Source of the DNA: Dehalococcoidia bacterium
GTDB lineage: Bacteria; Chloroflexota; Dehalococcoidia; UBA2979
Direction of reading: 5' to 3'
NCBI GenBank assembly: GCA_004297315.1
Contig: SCTU01000159.1
Location: 1 to 12,594 of the forward strand
Length of the DNA stretch: 12,594 nucleotides
Within the stretch, counting starts at the first letter, position 1; every line of letters starts with the position of its first letter. Both the position numbers and the translations under genes were made by a program. Shown here piece after piece: positions 1-6,645 of this stretch. Under the pieces are notes generated by a model. That model ran no database searches and was not told where the DNA came from. It worked only from the letters and a program-made list of their open reading frames with translations.

Positions 1-1979
1 AACTGTTCCGCGAGCTCGAGTTCCGTTCGCTGATCCCGAGGCTCCCCGCGGGGAAACTCATCGACGCTCCGGAGGTGGAGGCGCCGCCCGAGCCGCCCGA
101 GCCGGCCGCACCTGTCGCCACGCTCGACGGCACGTACGAGGTCGTGCGTGACGCCGCGGGACTCTCGCGGGTTGTGGCTGCCGTCCGCGCCTCGCGCAGT
201 ATGGCCATCGAGGTCATCGCGGACGACAGTCATCCGATGCGGGCGGCGGACACGCTCGTCGGCATCGCGATCAGCCCGGCCGAGGGCGTGGCGTTCTACG
301 TCCCCTTCGGCCATCACGCCTCGGGGCAGGGGACGCTGCTGGGTGAAGGCCCCAGTGCGCCGGCCCAACTCGACCGCGCGGTGGTGTTCGAGGCGCTTGC
401 TCCGCTCTTCGCCGACCCGTCAATCCGGCGCGCGGGGCACGACACGAAGTTCGCGGCGATCGCGCTGGCGGAGGCCGACCCTCGCCTGGAAGTGCGCGGG
501 ATCGACTTCGACACGCAGGTCGCCGCCTATCTGCTCGGCGACTCCAATATGTCGCTCGCGCGTGTCGCGCACACGCGACTCGAACTCGACCTGCCGGGCC
601 CGGAGACCGTGGTCGGAAAGGGGGCGAAATCGATCATTTTTTCGGCCGCCCCGGTGGAGGCCGTCGGCGCGTTGGCGACAGCGAACGTCGATGCCGTCCA
701 GCGCGCGACGCGAGTCCTGCGTGCGGAACTCGAGCGGGACCACCTCGACGGCGTGTTCCGCGACATCGATCTGCCGCACGTCTCTGTCCTCGCGCGCATG
801 GAGCGTTTCGGTGTCGCGCTCGACATCGATGTCCTTCACGAGATGGGGCGTGATCTTACCGGGCGGATCATCGCCGCCGAGCGGGCGGTGTACGACGCGG
901 TCGGCCACGAGGTGAGGATCGGCTCGCCGCTCGAACTCTCGGCGCTCCTGTTCGAGGAACTCAGCCTGCCGAAGACGCGCAAGACGAAGACGGGCTACAC
1001 GACGGACGCCGACGCCCTGGAGCCGCTACGTCCACTGCATCCGGTGGTCGACGCGATCCTCAACTGGCGCGAACTGACGAAGATCAAGTCGACCTATGTC
1101 GACACGCTGCCCTCCCAGGTGAACCCACGGACGAAGCGTGTCCACTCAGTCTTCTCGCAGACGACCGCAGCGACCGGGCGGCTCTCCTCGAACGACCCGA
1201 ACCTCCAGAACATCCCCGTGCGCAGCGAGGTTGGCAACCTCGTGCGGCGCGCCTTTGTCGCGCGCGACTGCGGCGAAGACCCGGTGCTGCTGTCGGTCGA
1301 CTACTCGCAGATCGAGTTGCGCGTGCTCGCGCACATCGCGGACGACGACGAGCTGAAGGCGGCGTTCCTCGCGAAGAAGGACATCCACCGCGCGACCGCG
1401 GCACGTGTGTTCAAGAAGCAGGAGTCCGAGGTCACGTCGGAAGACCGCCGGCGCGCGAAGGTGTTCAACTTCGGCGTCCTCTACGGCCTGACCGCGTTCG
1501 GTATGTCGACCCGCGAGGGCATCCCGCGCGACGAGGCCGAGGCGTTCATTGCCGGCTACTTCGGCGCCTACCCGAGCGTGAAGGAGTGGCGCGAACGCAC
1601 GGTTGAGGAGGCGCGGGCGAAGGGCTACGCGGAGACGCTCACCGGACGCCGCCGCTATATCCCCGAACTGCGCTCGCAGAACCGTGTCGTGCGACAGGCC
1701 GCCGAGCGAATCGCGATGAACATGCCGATCCAGGGCACCGCGAGCGACATCATCAAGATCGCGATGAACCGGATCGACCCGGAACTCGCGGCCCGGCGCG
1801 AGCGCGGCGCGAAGGCCCGGATGCTGCTGCAGGTCCACGACGAACTGATCTTCGAACTGCCGCGTGCCGAGCTCGACGAGATGCGCGAGATCGCGCACCG
1901 CCTGATGCCGTCGATCGAGCTCGCCGTGCCGCTCGACCTCGAAGAGAAGGTGGGCACGAACTGGGGCGCGCTGGAGTAG
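1..1979 (+). CDS. polA: DNA polymerase I, 3' part (5' end outside window)
   Basis: Replicative gap-filling and repair DNA polymerase of family A. The reading frame is open from base 3, so a GTG at 75 is internal and the true start, with the 5' nuclease domain, lies upstream of the window; 658 residues are visible. The first residues (LFRELEFRSL) are the usual linker after the 5'-3' exonuclease domain. A 3'-5' exonuclease-like domain follows (about 130-720). The polymerase domain has TGRLSSNDPNLQNIP near 1173, motif A DYSQIELR with its Asp at 1299-1301, motif B RRAKVFNFGVLYG with its Lys at 1458, and motif C VHDE with its Asp at 1839. The proofreading residues look lost: the DxE of Exo I is replaced by IEVI, the Asn/Asp of Exo II by Asp/Ala, and the Tyr/Asp of Exo III by Leu/Asn. 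The family assignment is certain; loss of proofreading is inferred from by-eye alignment to E. coli PolA. mutM follows after 15 bp, suggesting co-transcription. Confidence 0.97.
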   Translation, partial: LFRELEFRSLIPRLPAGKLIDAPEVEAPPEPPEPAAPVATLDGTYEVVRDAAGLSRVVAAVRASRSMAIEVIADDSHPMRAADTLVGIAISPAEGVAFYVPFGHHASGQGTLLGEGPSAPAQLDRAVVFEALAPLFADPSIRRAGHDTKFAAIALAEADPRLEVRGIDFDTQVAAYLLGDSNMSLARVAHTRLELDLPGPETVVGKGAKSIIFSAAPVEAVGALATANVDAVQRATRVLRAELERDHLDGVFRDIDLPHVSVLARMERFGVALDIDVLHEMGRDLTGRIIAAERAVYDAVGHEVRIGSPLELSALLFEELSLPKTRKTKTGYTTDADALEPLRPLHPVVDAILNWRELTKIKSTYVDTLPSQVNPRTKRVHSVFSQTTAATGRLSSNDPNLQNIPVRSEVGNLVRRAFVARDCGEDPVLLSVDYSQIELRVLAHIADDDELKAAFLAKKDIHRATAARVFKKQESEVTSEDRRRAKVFNFGVLYGLTAFGMSTREGIPRDEAEAFIAGYFGAYPSVKEWRERTVEEARAKGYAETLTGRRRYIPELRSQNRVVRQAAERIAMNMPIQGTASDIIKIAMNRIDPELAARRERGAKARMLLQVHDELIFELPRAELDEMREIAHRLMPSIELAVPLDLEEKVGTNWGALE

Positions 1980-1994
1980 GCGGACGGGGGCCTC

Positions 1995-2816
1995 GTGCCT
2001 GAACTCCCGGAAGTCGAGACGATCCGCCGCGACCTGATGCCGCTGCTGGTCGGCCGGCGCGTCACGCGCGTGAGCATCCATCCCGGTGGCGAACGCCTCG
2101 CCGTCACCGACCCTCCGAGGGTCCTCGAACGGCGCCTGCAGGGCAGGGAAGTGGTCGCGATCGACCGCCAGGGGAAGTACCTGCTCCTACGCCTGGACGA
2201 TGGTTGGACATGGGTCATCCACCTGCGCATGACCGGCTCGATCGTCCACGCGCCAGCGGGCGCGCCGCCGGGACGCTTCGAGCGTGCTCGGATCGACCTC
2301 GACGATGGCTCGACGCTGCGGTTCAACGACCTGCGGAAGTTCGGGACTTGGCACCTGGTGGAGGACGCCGCCGAGGCGATGCCGCACAGCGGCCCGGACG
2401 CGTTATCCGACGCCTTCACGCCGGAGTGGCTGCTGTCGCGGCTTCGCGGCCGGCGGACGAGTGTGAAGGCTGTGCTGCTGGATCAGTCGGTCTGCGCCGG
2501 CGTCGGCAACATCTACGCCGACGAAGCCTGTTGGATTGCATCGATCGACCCGCGCACCGAGGCGTCTCGCGTTGGCCCGACGCGCGCGCGGCGGCTCCAC
2601 GCGGCGGTCCTCGAGACGCTCGGCGCCTCGCTGGCGGACCGGGGCTCCTCGTTCAGCGACTACCGCGACGGCCTGGGCGCCGAGGGGCTTCACCACGTGC
2701 GCGTCCACGTGTTCCGCCGCGAGGGCCAGCCGTGCGGCCGCTGCGGCGCCACCATCGTCAAGGCGCGGGTGGCCGGACGGGGCACCCACTTCTGCCCCCG
2801 CTGCCAGCGGAAGTAG
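1995..2816 (+). CDS. mutM: Formamidopyrimidine-DNA glycosylase (Fpg/MutM)
   Basis: Bifunctional base-excision repair glycosylase/AP lyase removing 8-oxoguanine and formamidopyrimidines from DNA. The protein is 273 residues, normal for the family. It starts at GTG, and the N-terminus PELPEVETI supplies the catalytic Pro (exposed after Met removal) and Glu. Lys61 in GKYLLLRL matches the conserved beta-hairpin Lys. The intercalation-loop residues Met79, Arg114 and Phe116 are in place (HLRMTG, NDLRKFG). The helix-two-turn-helix segment LDQSVCAGVGNIYADEA is at 162-178. The C-terminal zinc finger is complete (Cys247-x2-Cys250-x16-Cys267-x2-Cys270). A G-rich stretch just before the GTG can act as ribosome binding site. 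It lies 15 bp after polA in the same direction, so the two are probably one operon for oxidative DNA damage repair. All residues needed for activity seem present. Confidence 0.97.
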   Translation: MPELPEVETIRRDLMPLLVGRRVTRVSIHPGGERLAVTDPPRVLERRLQGREVVAIDRQGKYLLLRLDDGWTWVIHLRMTGSIVHAPAGAPPGRFERARIDLDDGSTLRFNDLRKFGTWHLVEDAAEAMPHSGPDALSDAFTPEWLLSRLRGRRTSVKAVLLDQSVCAGVGNIYADEACWIASIDPRTEASRVGPTRARRLHAAVLETLGASLADRGSSFSDYRDGLGAEGLHHVRVHVFRREGQPCGRCGATIVKARVAGRGTHFCPRCQRK

Positions 2817-3127
2817 CCGCAGTCTGGTGCGGGACATAACAGAGATAGTGCGAAGTATGGCCGCAGTAACGAGGCGTTCAAGGCGCCCTCCGGAACTCCC
2901 ATGGATCCGGCTAGGCAGTTCATGCGGACGGTGGTGGGCGAACCGAGCCATCGAGGCTCGAGTTGCGAGTCAGATCGGTTGCGTACGGAGTGCGACGTGG
3001 GATGCCGTGGCAATCGGGTCGGCCTCCCCTAATGAGCGCGTCGGTTGAATCTACAAAGGCATGGTTACGTCGCGCTATGCAGGGGTTCTGGTCACGATGA
3101 AAATGGCTAACACACGCGACCGGTGAG
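2817..3127. other. Gene-free, AT-richer intergenic region between mutM and bcp
   Basis: This gap lies between two converging genes. I found no convincing gene, tRNA or terminator. Bases 3041-3120 are about 51% G+C by hand count, clearly lower than the flanking genes. A perfect 6-bp inverted repeat with a 5-nt loop lies at 2944-2960 (CGAGCC / GGCTCG) and can be extended with bulges. The open frames here are overruns of mutM shadow frames and have no start, ribosome site or recognisable motif. It could be a decayed gene or a small RNA region. Confidence 0.5.
2944..2960. repeat. Inverted repeat (6-bp stem, 5-nt loop)
   Basis: CGAGCC at 2944-2949 and GGCTCG at 2955-2960 are perfect reverse complements around ATCGA. 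Flanking CGAAC upstream and GTTGCG downstream can pair further with bulges. No U-tract follows on either strand, so it is not a classical terminator. Its position about 130 bp after mutM leaves its role open. Confidence 0.4.
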
Positions 3128-3598
3128 TCAGGCAGTTCTGAGATACTTCAGCACCTGCTCACCGTGCCCCTCCGCCGTCGCGCGCTTCCAGACCTTCGTG
3201 AGCCGGCCGTCCGGACCAATGATGAAGGTCGACCGGGTCATGCCGATGCTGTGTTTGCCGTAGAGCACTTTGTCGCCCCAGGAGCCGTAGGCCGTGGCGA
3301 CCTTCGCTCCAGCGTCGACGAGCAGCGGGAACGGCAGCCCATGGCGGGCCGCGAACTTCTGATGGGACGCCGCGTCGTCGGTCGAGACACCGAGGACCAC
3401 CGCACCGGTGGCGAGGATCTCGTCGTGGTGGTCGCGGAAGGAGCAGGCCTCCTTGGTGCAGCCCGCGGTCTCGTCCTTCGGGTAGAAGTACAGGACGACC
3501 GTCTTGCCTCGATAGTCAGCGAGGCGGTGGCTCCTCCCCTCCTGGTCCTTCAACGTGAAAGCGGGCGCCCTGTCGCCGGCCTCAAGCGTGACTGCCAT
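3128..3598 (-). CDS. bcp: Thioredoxin-dependent peroxiredoxin, BCP/PrxQ type
   Basis: Cytosolic thiol peroxidase reducing hydrogen peroxide and organic hydroperoxides, with thioredoxin as usual electron donor. It has 156 residues, the normal size for the family. The active-site segment is YPKDETAGCTKEAC: Pro40, Thr44 and peroxidatic Cys47, with resolving Cys52 five residues later, the E. coli BCP spacing (atypical 2-Cys). The AhpC/TSA core FTLKDQEGRSHRLADYRGKT is at 14-33 and the late strand STFIIGPDG is also typical. The start is the ATG at 3598-3596, preceded by GGGGAG (3610-3605) at 6 nt. A longer open frame upstream to 3925 overlaps the divergent hydrolase and lacks family homology, so it is not used. 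It is divergently transcribed from the hydrolase at 3739. Confidence 0.96.
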   Translation of the reverse strand: MAVTLEAGDRAPAFTLKDQEGRSHRLADYRGKTVVLYFYPKDETAGCTKEACSFRDHHDEILATGAVVLGVSTDDAASHQKFAARHGLPFPLLVDAGAKVATAYGSWGDKVLYGKHSIGMTRSTFIIGPDGRLTKVWKRATAEGHGEQVLKYLRTA

Positions 3599-3738
3599 TG
3601 GAGTCTCCCCTCGTCCCCTGGGCCTAGCCCGTCTCCAGCATCCCACCGCCTGACGCGGGCGCGCGACGACACGCGCGGTCGGGTATGTTGGGTTGCGCCT
3701 CGCGGGGAATCGGGGCGTCCCAGTTGGAAGAGGATGAG
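3599..3738. promoter_or_regulatory. Divergent intergenic region with a CGCGCG inverted repeat
   Basis: These 140 bp must hold the promoters of bcp (minus) and the alpha/beta hydrolase (plus). A perfect inverted repeat CGCGCG at 3660-3665 and 3672-3677 encloses ACGACA and sits mid-way. A TATGTT at 3684-3689 could be a -10 element for the plus-strand gene, but I see no good -35 at 16-18 bp. The ribosome site GGAAGAGG (3726-3733) ends 5 nt before the ATG at 3739. Confidence 0.35.
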
Positions 3739-4587
3739 ATGACACGAGCCGCCGAGCCGGTCCACGACTATGTGACCGCGAACGGTTTGAGACTGCATTA
3801 TGTCGACTTCGGTGCTCCCCGCCCTGGCGCGACGAAGTTGGTTTTTCTGCACGGCATGTTTGCCACGTGGGAGAGTTTCCGTCGCGTGCAGGAGCACTTC
3901 GCCGCGGACTACCACGTCCTCGCACTCGACCAACGCGGCCACGGGCAGTCGGAATGGCCTTCGACCCCGGCCGGATACGACACCGAGTCCTACGTCGCCG
4001 ACTTCGAAGGCTGGGTCGACGCGCTCGGCCTCGACCGCTTCGCGCTGCTCGGCCAGTCGATGGGCGCGCACAACGCCATGCTGTACACGTGGAAGCATCC
4101 CGAACGCGTGATCTGCGCGGTCATCAACGACATCCCGCCCGCGCTGGACGTCCCGCGGGACCCGGAGGGCCCAACCAAGCAACTGCCGGGTGGACAGCAC
4201 CGCGTCTTCCCCACGCCTGAGGCCTGGATCGAGCGCCGGCGCGTAGCGAACCCGACCACCCCGGAGTGGGCGCACCAACTCGACGCACAGCAGTTGCTCG
4301 TCCAGACAGAGGGCGGCTGGATCCCGAACTGGGATCCGAAGGCGCCAGACGGCTGGACGCCGATGGACCTCTGGCCGCTCATGCCCGGGATGAAACGCCC
4401 GATGCTCTTCATCCGCGGCGGACGTTCCGAGATCGTGGGCGCGCAGAAACTGCAGGACATGGTCATGGCGACACCGCCGGCCCGTTCCGTGACGTTGGAA
4501 CGCGCCGGACACGCGACGTACCACGACATGGAGCAGGAGTGGATCGCCGCCGCCTCAAACTTCATCGCCGCGCACCTTCACCAGTAG
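3739..4587 (+). CDS. Alpha/beta-fold hydrolase
   Basis: A 282-residue serine hydrolase of the alpha/beta superfamily; the substrate is unknown. The oxyanion loop is LHGMFATWESF (37-47) and the strand after it ends in LDQRGHGQS (63-71), typical of esterase, epoxide hydrolase and C-C hydrolase types. The nucleophile elbow is GQSMG with Ser107. The likely acid is Glu231 in FIRGGRSEIV, a position that usually carries Asp or Glu, and the catalytic His is probably His258 in ERAGHATYHD. There is no signal peptide, so it should be cytosolic. An in-frame ATG at 3685 would add 18 residues, but the ATG at 3739 has a strong ribosome site (GAGG, 5 nt away) and fits the family N-terminus. An MFS exporter starts about 19 bp downstream on the same strand, so the two are probably co-transcribed. 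The substrate cannot be read from sequence. Confidence 0.9.
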   Translation: MTRAAEPVHDYVTANGLRLHYVDFGAPRPGATKLVFLHGMFATWESFRRVQEHFAADYHVLALDQRGHGQSEWPSTPAGYDTESYVADFEGWVDALGLDRFALLGQSMGAHNAMLYTWKHPERVICAVINDIPPALDVPRDPEGPTKQLPGGQHRVFPTPEAWIERRRVANPTTPEWAHQLDAQQLLVQTEGGWIPNWDPKAPDGWTPMDLWPLMPGMKRPMLFIRGGRSEIVGAQKLQDMVMATPPARSVTLERAGHATYHDMEQEWIAAASNFIAAHLHQ

Positions 4588-4606
4588 CGGGGGCACAGCC
4601 GACGTG

Positions 4607-5896
4607 ATGGCACGAGGCGGCGGAAGGCCGGGCGGCGCGCCCGAGGCCGGCGTGTCCCGCTGGGGCGCGCTCTCCTCCGGGCCGTTCCGTGTGTACTGGG
4701 TCGCGATGTTCTCACGGGTGTTTGGCCTGCAGTTCCGCTTCATCGGGACCGGATGGCTCGTCGCCTCGAAGGACGGGCTGGACATGGACCCGGTATGGAT
4801 CGGCATCGTCGCGGTCGCCTCGGCTGTCCCGACGATCGTCCTCAGCGTGCCCTCGGGCATCCTCGCTGACCGATACGACCACCGGAAGATCCTCTTCTGG
4901 TCGCAGAGCCTGACGGCGCTCTCCAGCTTCGCACTCGCGCTGGCCGTGATCGGTGGCGTGGTGAACATCTGGATGGTGATCGCGTGGAGCATCTTCACCG
5001 GCGTGCTCGCCGCGCTGGCGAACCCGACTTACAGCGCGATCATGCCGCGGCTGATCGACATGCGGACGATGGCGAGCGCGGTGGCGATGGTTTCGACCGT
5101 GTGGAACACGATGCGGGTGATCGGCCCGGCCGCCGCCGGGCTCCTGATCGCCGTCATCGGGATCGGCCAGGCCTTCTTCGTCACAGCGGCCGGCTTCGCG
5201 CTCTCGACGGTGCTGCTGCAGATGGTCGCGCTGAAGCCCGTCGCCGAACGTCCGCCTGGCCCCGACGGCGGGATGCTCGAAGGTATCCGGCACATCGCGC
5301 GTGAGCCGATCTTCCTCGCGACGATCGGACTCTCATTCTTCACGTCGGTCTTCGGCGGGTCGTACCAGGCGCTGCTCCCGATCTTCGCGGATGACGTCCT
5401 CAAGGTCGGCCCGACCGGGTTCGGATGGATGGAGGCGGCTGCGGGCGTCGGCGGGTTCCTTGGCACCTTCGCGATCATTCGCGTCGGCACGGGCGGGCGT
5501 GCCGGGATCACGATGTCGATCGCGGCGGCGGCGTTCGGCATTTTCATCGCCGCGTTCGCCTACTCGCGGAACTTCCCCGTCTCGCTCGTGCTGCTCTTCG
5601 CCGGTGGATTCGTGTCGTCGATGTACCTGAACTTGGGGATGACGACGCTGCAACTGCGGGTGCCGGACGAACTACGCGGTCGCGTGATGGGCGTGTGGTC
5701 GATGACCTACTTCATGGCCCAATTGGGAGGCCTGCCCGCGGGCGCGCTCGCGCAACTGATCGGCACGCCGGCCGCCGTCGCCATCGGCGCGCTCTCCGTG
5801 ACGGCGTTCGCGCTGATCGTGTTGATCACGGCGCCTGCGCTGCGCCGCATGTCCACGATGGCGGCCACGGGCCAGGCCGGCGCGCCCGGCGGCTAG
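4607..5896 (+). CDS. MFS transporter, EntS-like (MFS_3) family
   Basis: Inner-membrane proton-coupled transporter of the major facilitator superfamily, about 429 residues with around 12 hydrophobic segments. After a Gly/Arg-rich N-terminus of about 25 residues, helices run from VYWVAMFSRVFG onward. The motif-A loop GILADRYDHRKIL (84-96) lies between helices 2 and 3. Further signatures are NPTYSAIMPRLI (139-150) and VPDELRGRVMGVWSM (352-366), the latter typical of EntS/MFS_3-type exporters. The central loop GGMLEGIRHIAREP (221-234) is also common there. The role is therefore more likely efflux than uptake; the substrate is unknown. GTG at 4604 and ATG at 4607 are adjacent and I chose the ATG; no strong ribosome site separates them. 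It follows the hydrolase by 19 bp and likely shares its mRNA. Confidence 0.92.
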   Translation: MARGGGRPGGAPEAGVSRWGALSSGPFRVYWVAMFSRVFGLQFRFIGTGWLVASKDGLDMDPVWIGIVAVASAVPTIVLSVPSGILADRYDHRKILFWSQSLTALSSFALALAVIGGVVNIWMVIAWSIFTGVLAALANPTYSAIMPRLIDMRTMASAVAMVSTVWNTMRVIGPAAAGLLIAVIGIGQAFFVTAAGFALSTVLLQMVALKPVAERPPGPDGGMLEGIRHIAREPIFLATIGLSFFTSVFGGSYQALLPIFADDVLKVGPTGFGWMEAAAGVGGFLGTFAIIRVGTGGRAGITMSIAAAAFGIFIAAFAYSRNFPVSLVLLFAGGFVSSMYLNLGMTTLQLRVPDELRGRVMGVWSMTYFMAQLGGLPAGALAQLIGTPAAVAIGALSVTAFALIVLITAPALRRMSTMAATGQAGAPGG

Positions 5897-5961
5897 GCGA
5901 GCGTCCTGGCCGCCGCGATTCCCTACCGTCTTGCTCGGGGACTGACCAGCCGCAGGACGAT

Positions 5962-6195
5962 CTACTGCGGGAAGACGACCAGCGAGGTCGTGGACTGGAT
6001 CCCCTCCAGCGTGCGGATGCGGTCAGCCAGGATGCCGGGTATCTCTTGCAGTGTCTCCGTTTCGATCACGGCCACGATGTCGTACGGCCCCATGACCTCG
6101 TGCACCTCGAGCACGTGCGGCAGCGACCGTATCTGCCGCGCGATCTTTCGCGTCTCGCCCGGGTGTGTGACAACGAGTACAAACGCCTTGATCAA
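5962..6195 (-). CDS. Stand-alone Lrp/AsnC ligand-binding (RAM) domain protein
   Basis: A 77-residue protein that is only the effector-binding and oligomerisation domain of Lrp/AsnC regulators (RAM domain), without the DNA-binding helix-turn-helix. It runs from FVLVVTHPGETRKIARQI through LPHVLEVHEVMGPYDIVAVIE, where the GPYD turn (36-39) matches the conserved G-x-Y-D ligand loop, to the closing strand STTSLVVFPQ. Such proteins form beta-alpha-beta-beta-alpha-beta oligomers and bind amino acids in known family members; here the ligand is unknown. The start is TTG, supported by AAGGGGG (6209-6203 on the minus strand) 7 nt upstream, and no other start is available in frame. It is convergent with the MFS gene and divergent from korAB across 450 bp. 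It may tune a full-length Lrp partner or an enzyme; that is inference. Confidence 0.9.
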   Translation of the reverse strand: MIKAFVLVVTHPGETRKIARQIRSLPHVLEVHEVMGPYDIVAVIETETLQEIPGILADRIRTLEGIQSTTSLVVFPQ

Positions 6196-6202
6196 CGGCG
6201 CG

Positions 6203-6209
6203 CCCCCTT
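6203..6209 (-). promoter_or_regulatory. Ribosome binding site that fixes a TTG start
   Basis: On the minus strand this reads AAGGGGG, separated by 7 nt from the TTG at 6195-6193. It is the only start codon in frame near the beginning of the RAM-domain protein, so the site decides the start. Confidence 0.75.
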
Positions 6210-6464
6210 GAAGGTGCCGGGAGACTGCGAGTTCAGCGGACTCCCTCGCTATGTGGCAGGTGTCGGATCACCAGAGCGGGGTCGTTGACGCTCCGGTTGT
6301 TCCAACCGTCACGAAGTCAAGGATCGGCTGCGTGGCGCGAAGCGTCCATCACTTCACGCACTTAGTCGTGATCGTCTCTTGCACGTGGCCACACAGGCGC
6401 TGATACCATGACCCTCCGAGGGCCCCGAATCGCTACTTTTCTCGAAGACGCCTCATCGCGTCCG

Positions 6465-6494
6465 TTGAGTCTAGGTGCGGCTCAAGCCAATAAT
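6465..6494 (+). promoter_or_regulatory. Candidate sigma-70-type promoter for korAB
   Basis: A -35 like TTGAGT (6465-6470, 4 of 6 to consensus) and a -10 like AATAAT (6489-6494, 5 of 6) are separated by 18 bp. TTGAG also pairs with CTCAA at 6481-6485 as an inverted repeat overlapping the -35, a possible regulator site. Transcription would start near 6501, giving a leader of about 145 nt before the korA ATG. Confidence 0.45.
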
Positions 6495-6508
6495 GATCGG
6501 AAGACGGG

Positions 6509-6538
6509 CGGCGGGCGCGAGAGGGCGTCGCGCCGCCG
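6509..6538 (+). other. Bulged GC-rich hairpin in the korA leader
   Basis: CGGCG (6509-6513), one unpaired G, then GCGCG (6515-6519) can pair with CGCGC (6529-6533) and CGCCG (6534-6538) around a 9-nt loop. This gives ten G-C pairs with a single bulge. It would begin about 8 nt after the predicted transcription start, suggesting a 5' stabilising stem or a regulatory leader. Confidence 0.4.
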
Positions 6539-6645
6539 TTGGATATCAGCCACCTCGCTATGCAGCCTCGATGGATGCATCGGTCGAAGAGTGCGCCGTC
6601 CCACGCACAGTCCGCTGCGGCGGAGCAGGGAAGTCGGATTGCCAC

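Larger units (their letters stand above)
6196..6645. other. 450-bp divergent intergenic region upstream of korA
   Basis: This gap separates the RAM-domain gene (minus) from korA (plus). From left to right it holds the ribosome site of the RAM gene, a small inverted repeat CGGTTG-TTC-CAACCG (6294-6308), an element GCGCTGATAC (6397-6406) that recurs at 10772, and a candidate promoter (6465-6494). A GC hairpin (6509-6538) and a second small hairpin CGATG-GATG-CATCG (6569-6582) follow. Part of it (6475-6645) is open in the korA frame, but that extension has no homology to the KorA N-terminus. I recognise no riboswitch or tRNA. Confidence 0.5.

Noticed and set aside
1146..2081. Long minus-strand open frame of 311 codons opposite polA/mutM
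   Set aside because: It is a shadow of G/C third-position bias in real genes; its translation is low-complexity (Arg/His/Asp/Leu-rich) with no motif, and polA and mutM are certain on the other strand.
3041..3056. GGTTGAATC resembling a tRNA T-arm
   Set aside because: The rest of a cloverleaf (acceptor, D and anticodon arms) cannot be built around it.
3599..3925. N-terminal extension of bcp to 265 residues
   Set aside because: It overlaps the divergent hydrolase, is Arg/Pro/Ser-rich without homology, and the internal ATG has a ribosome site at the right distance.
6475..6645. 57-residue extension of KorA to the ATG at 6475
   Set aside because: The segment lacks homology to KorA N-termini and would overlap the candidate promoter and leader hairpin. 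The ATG at 6571 is a possible alternative but is also outside the conserved domain.
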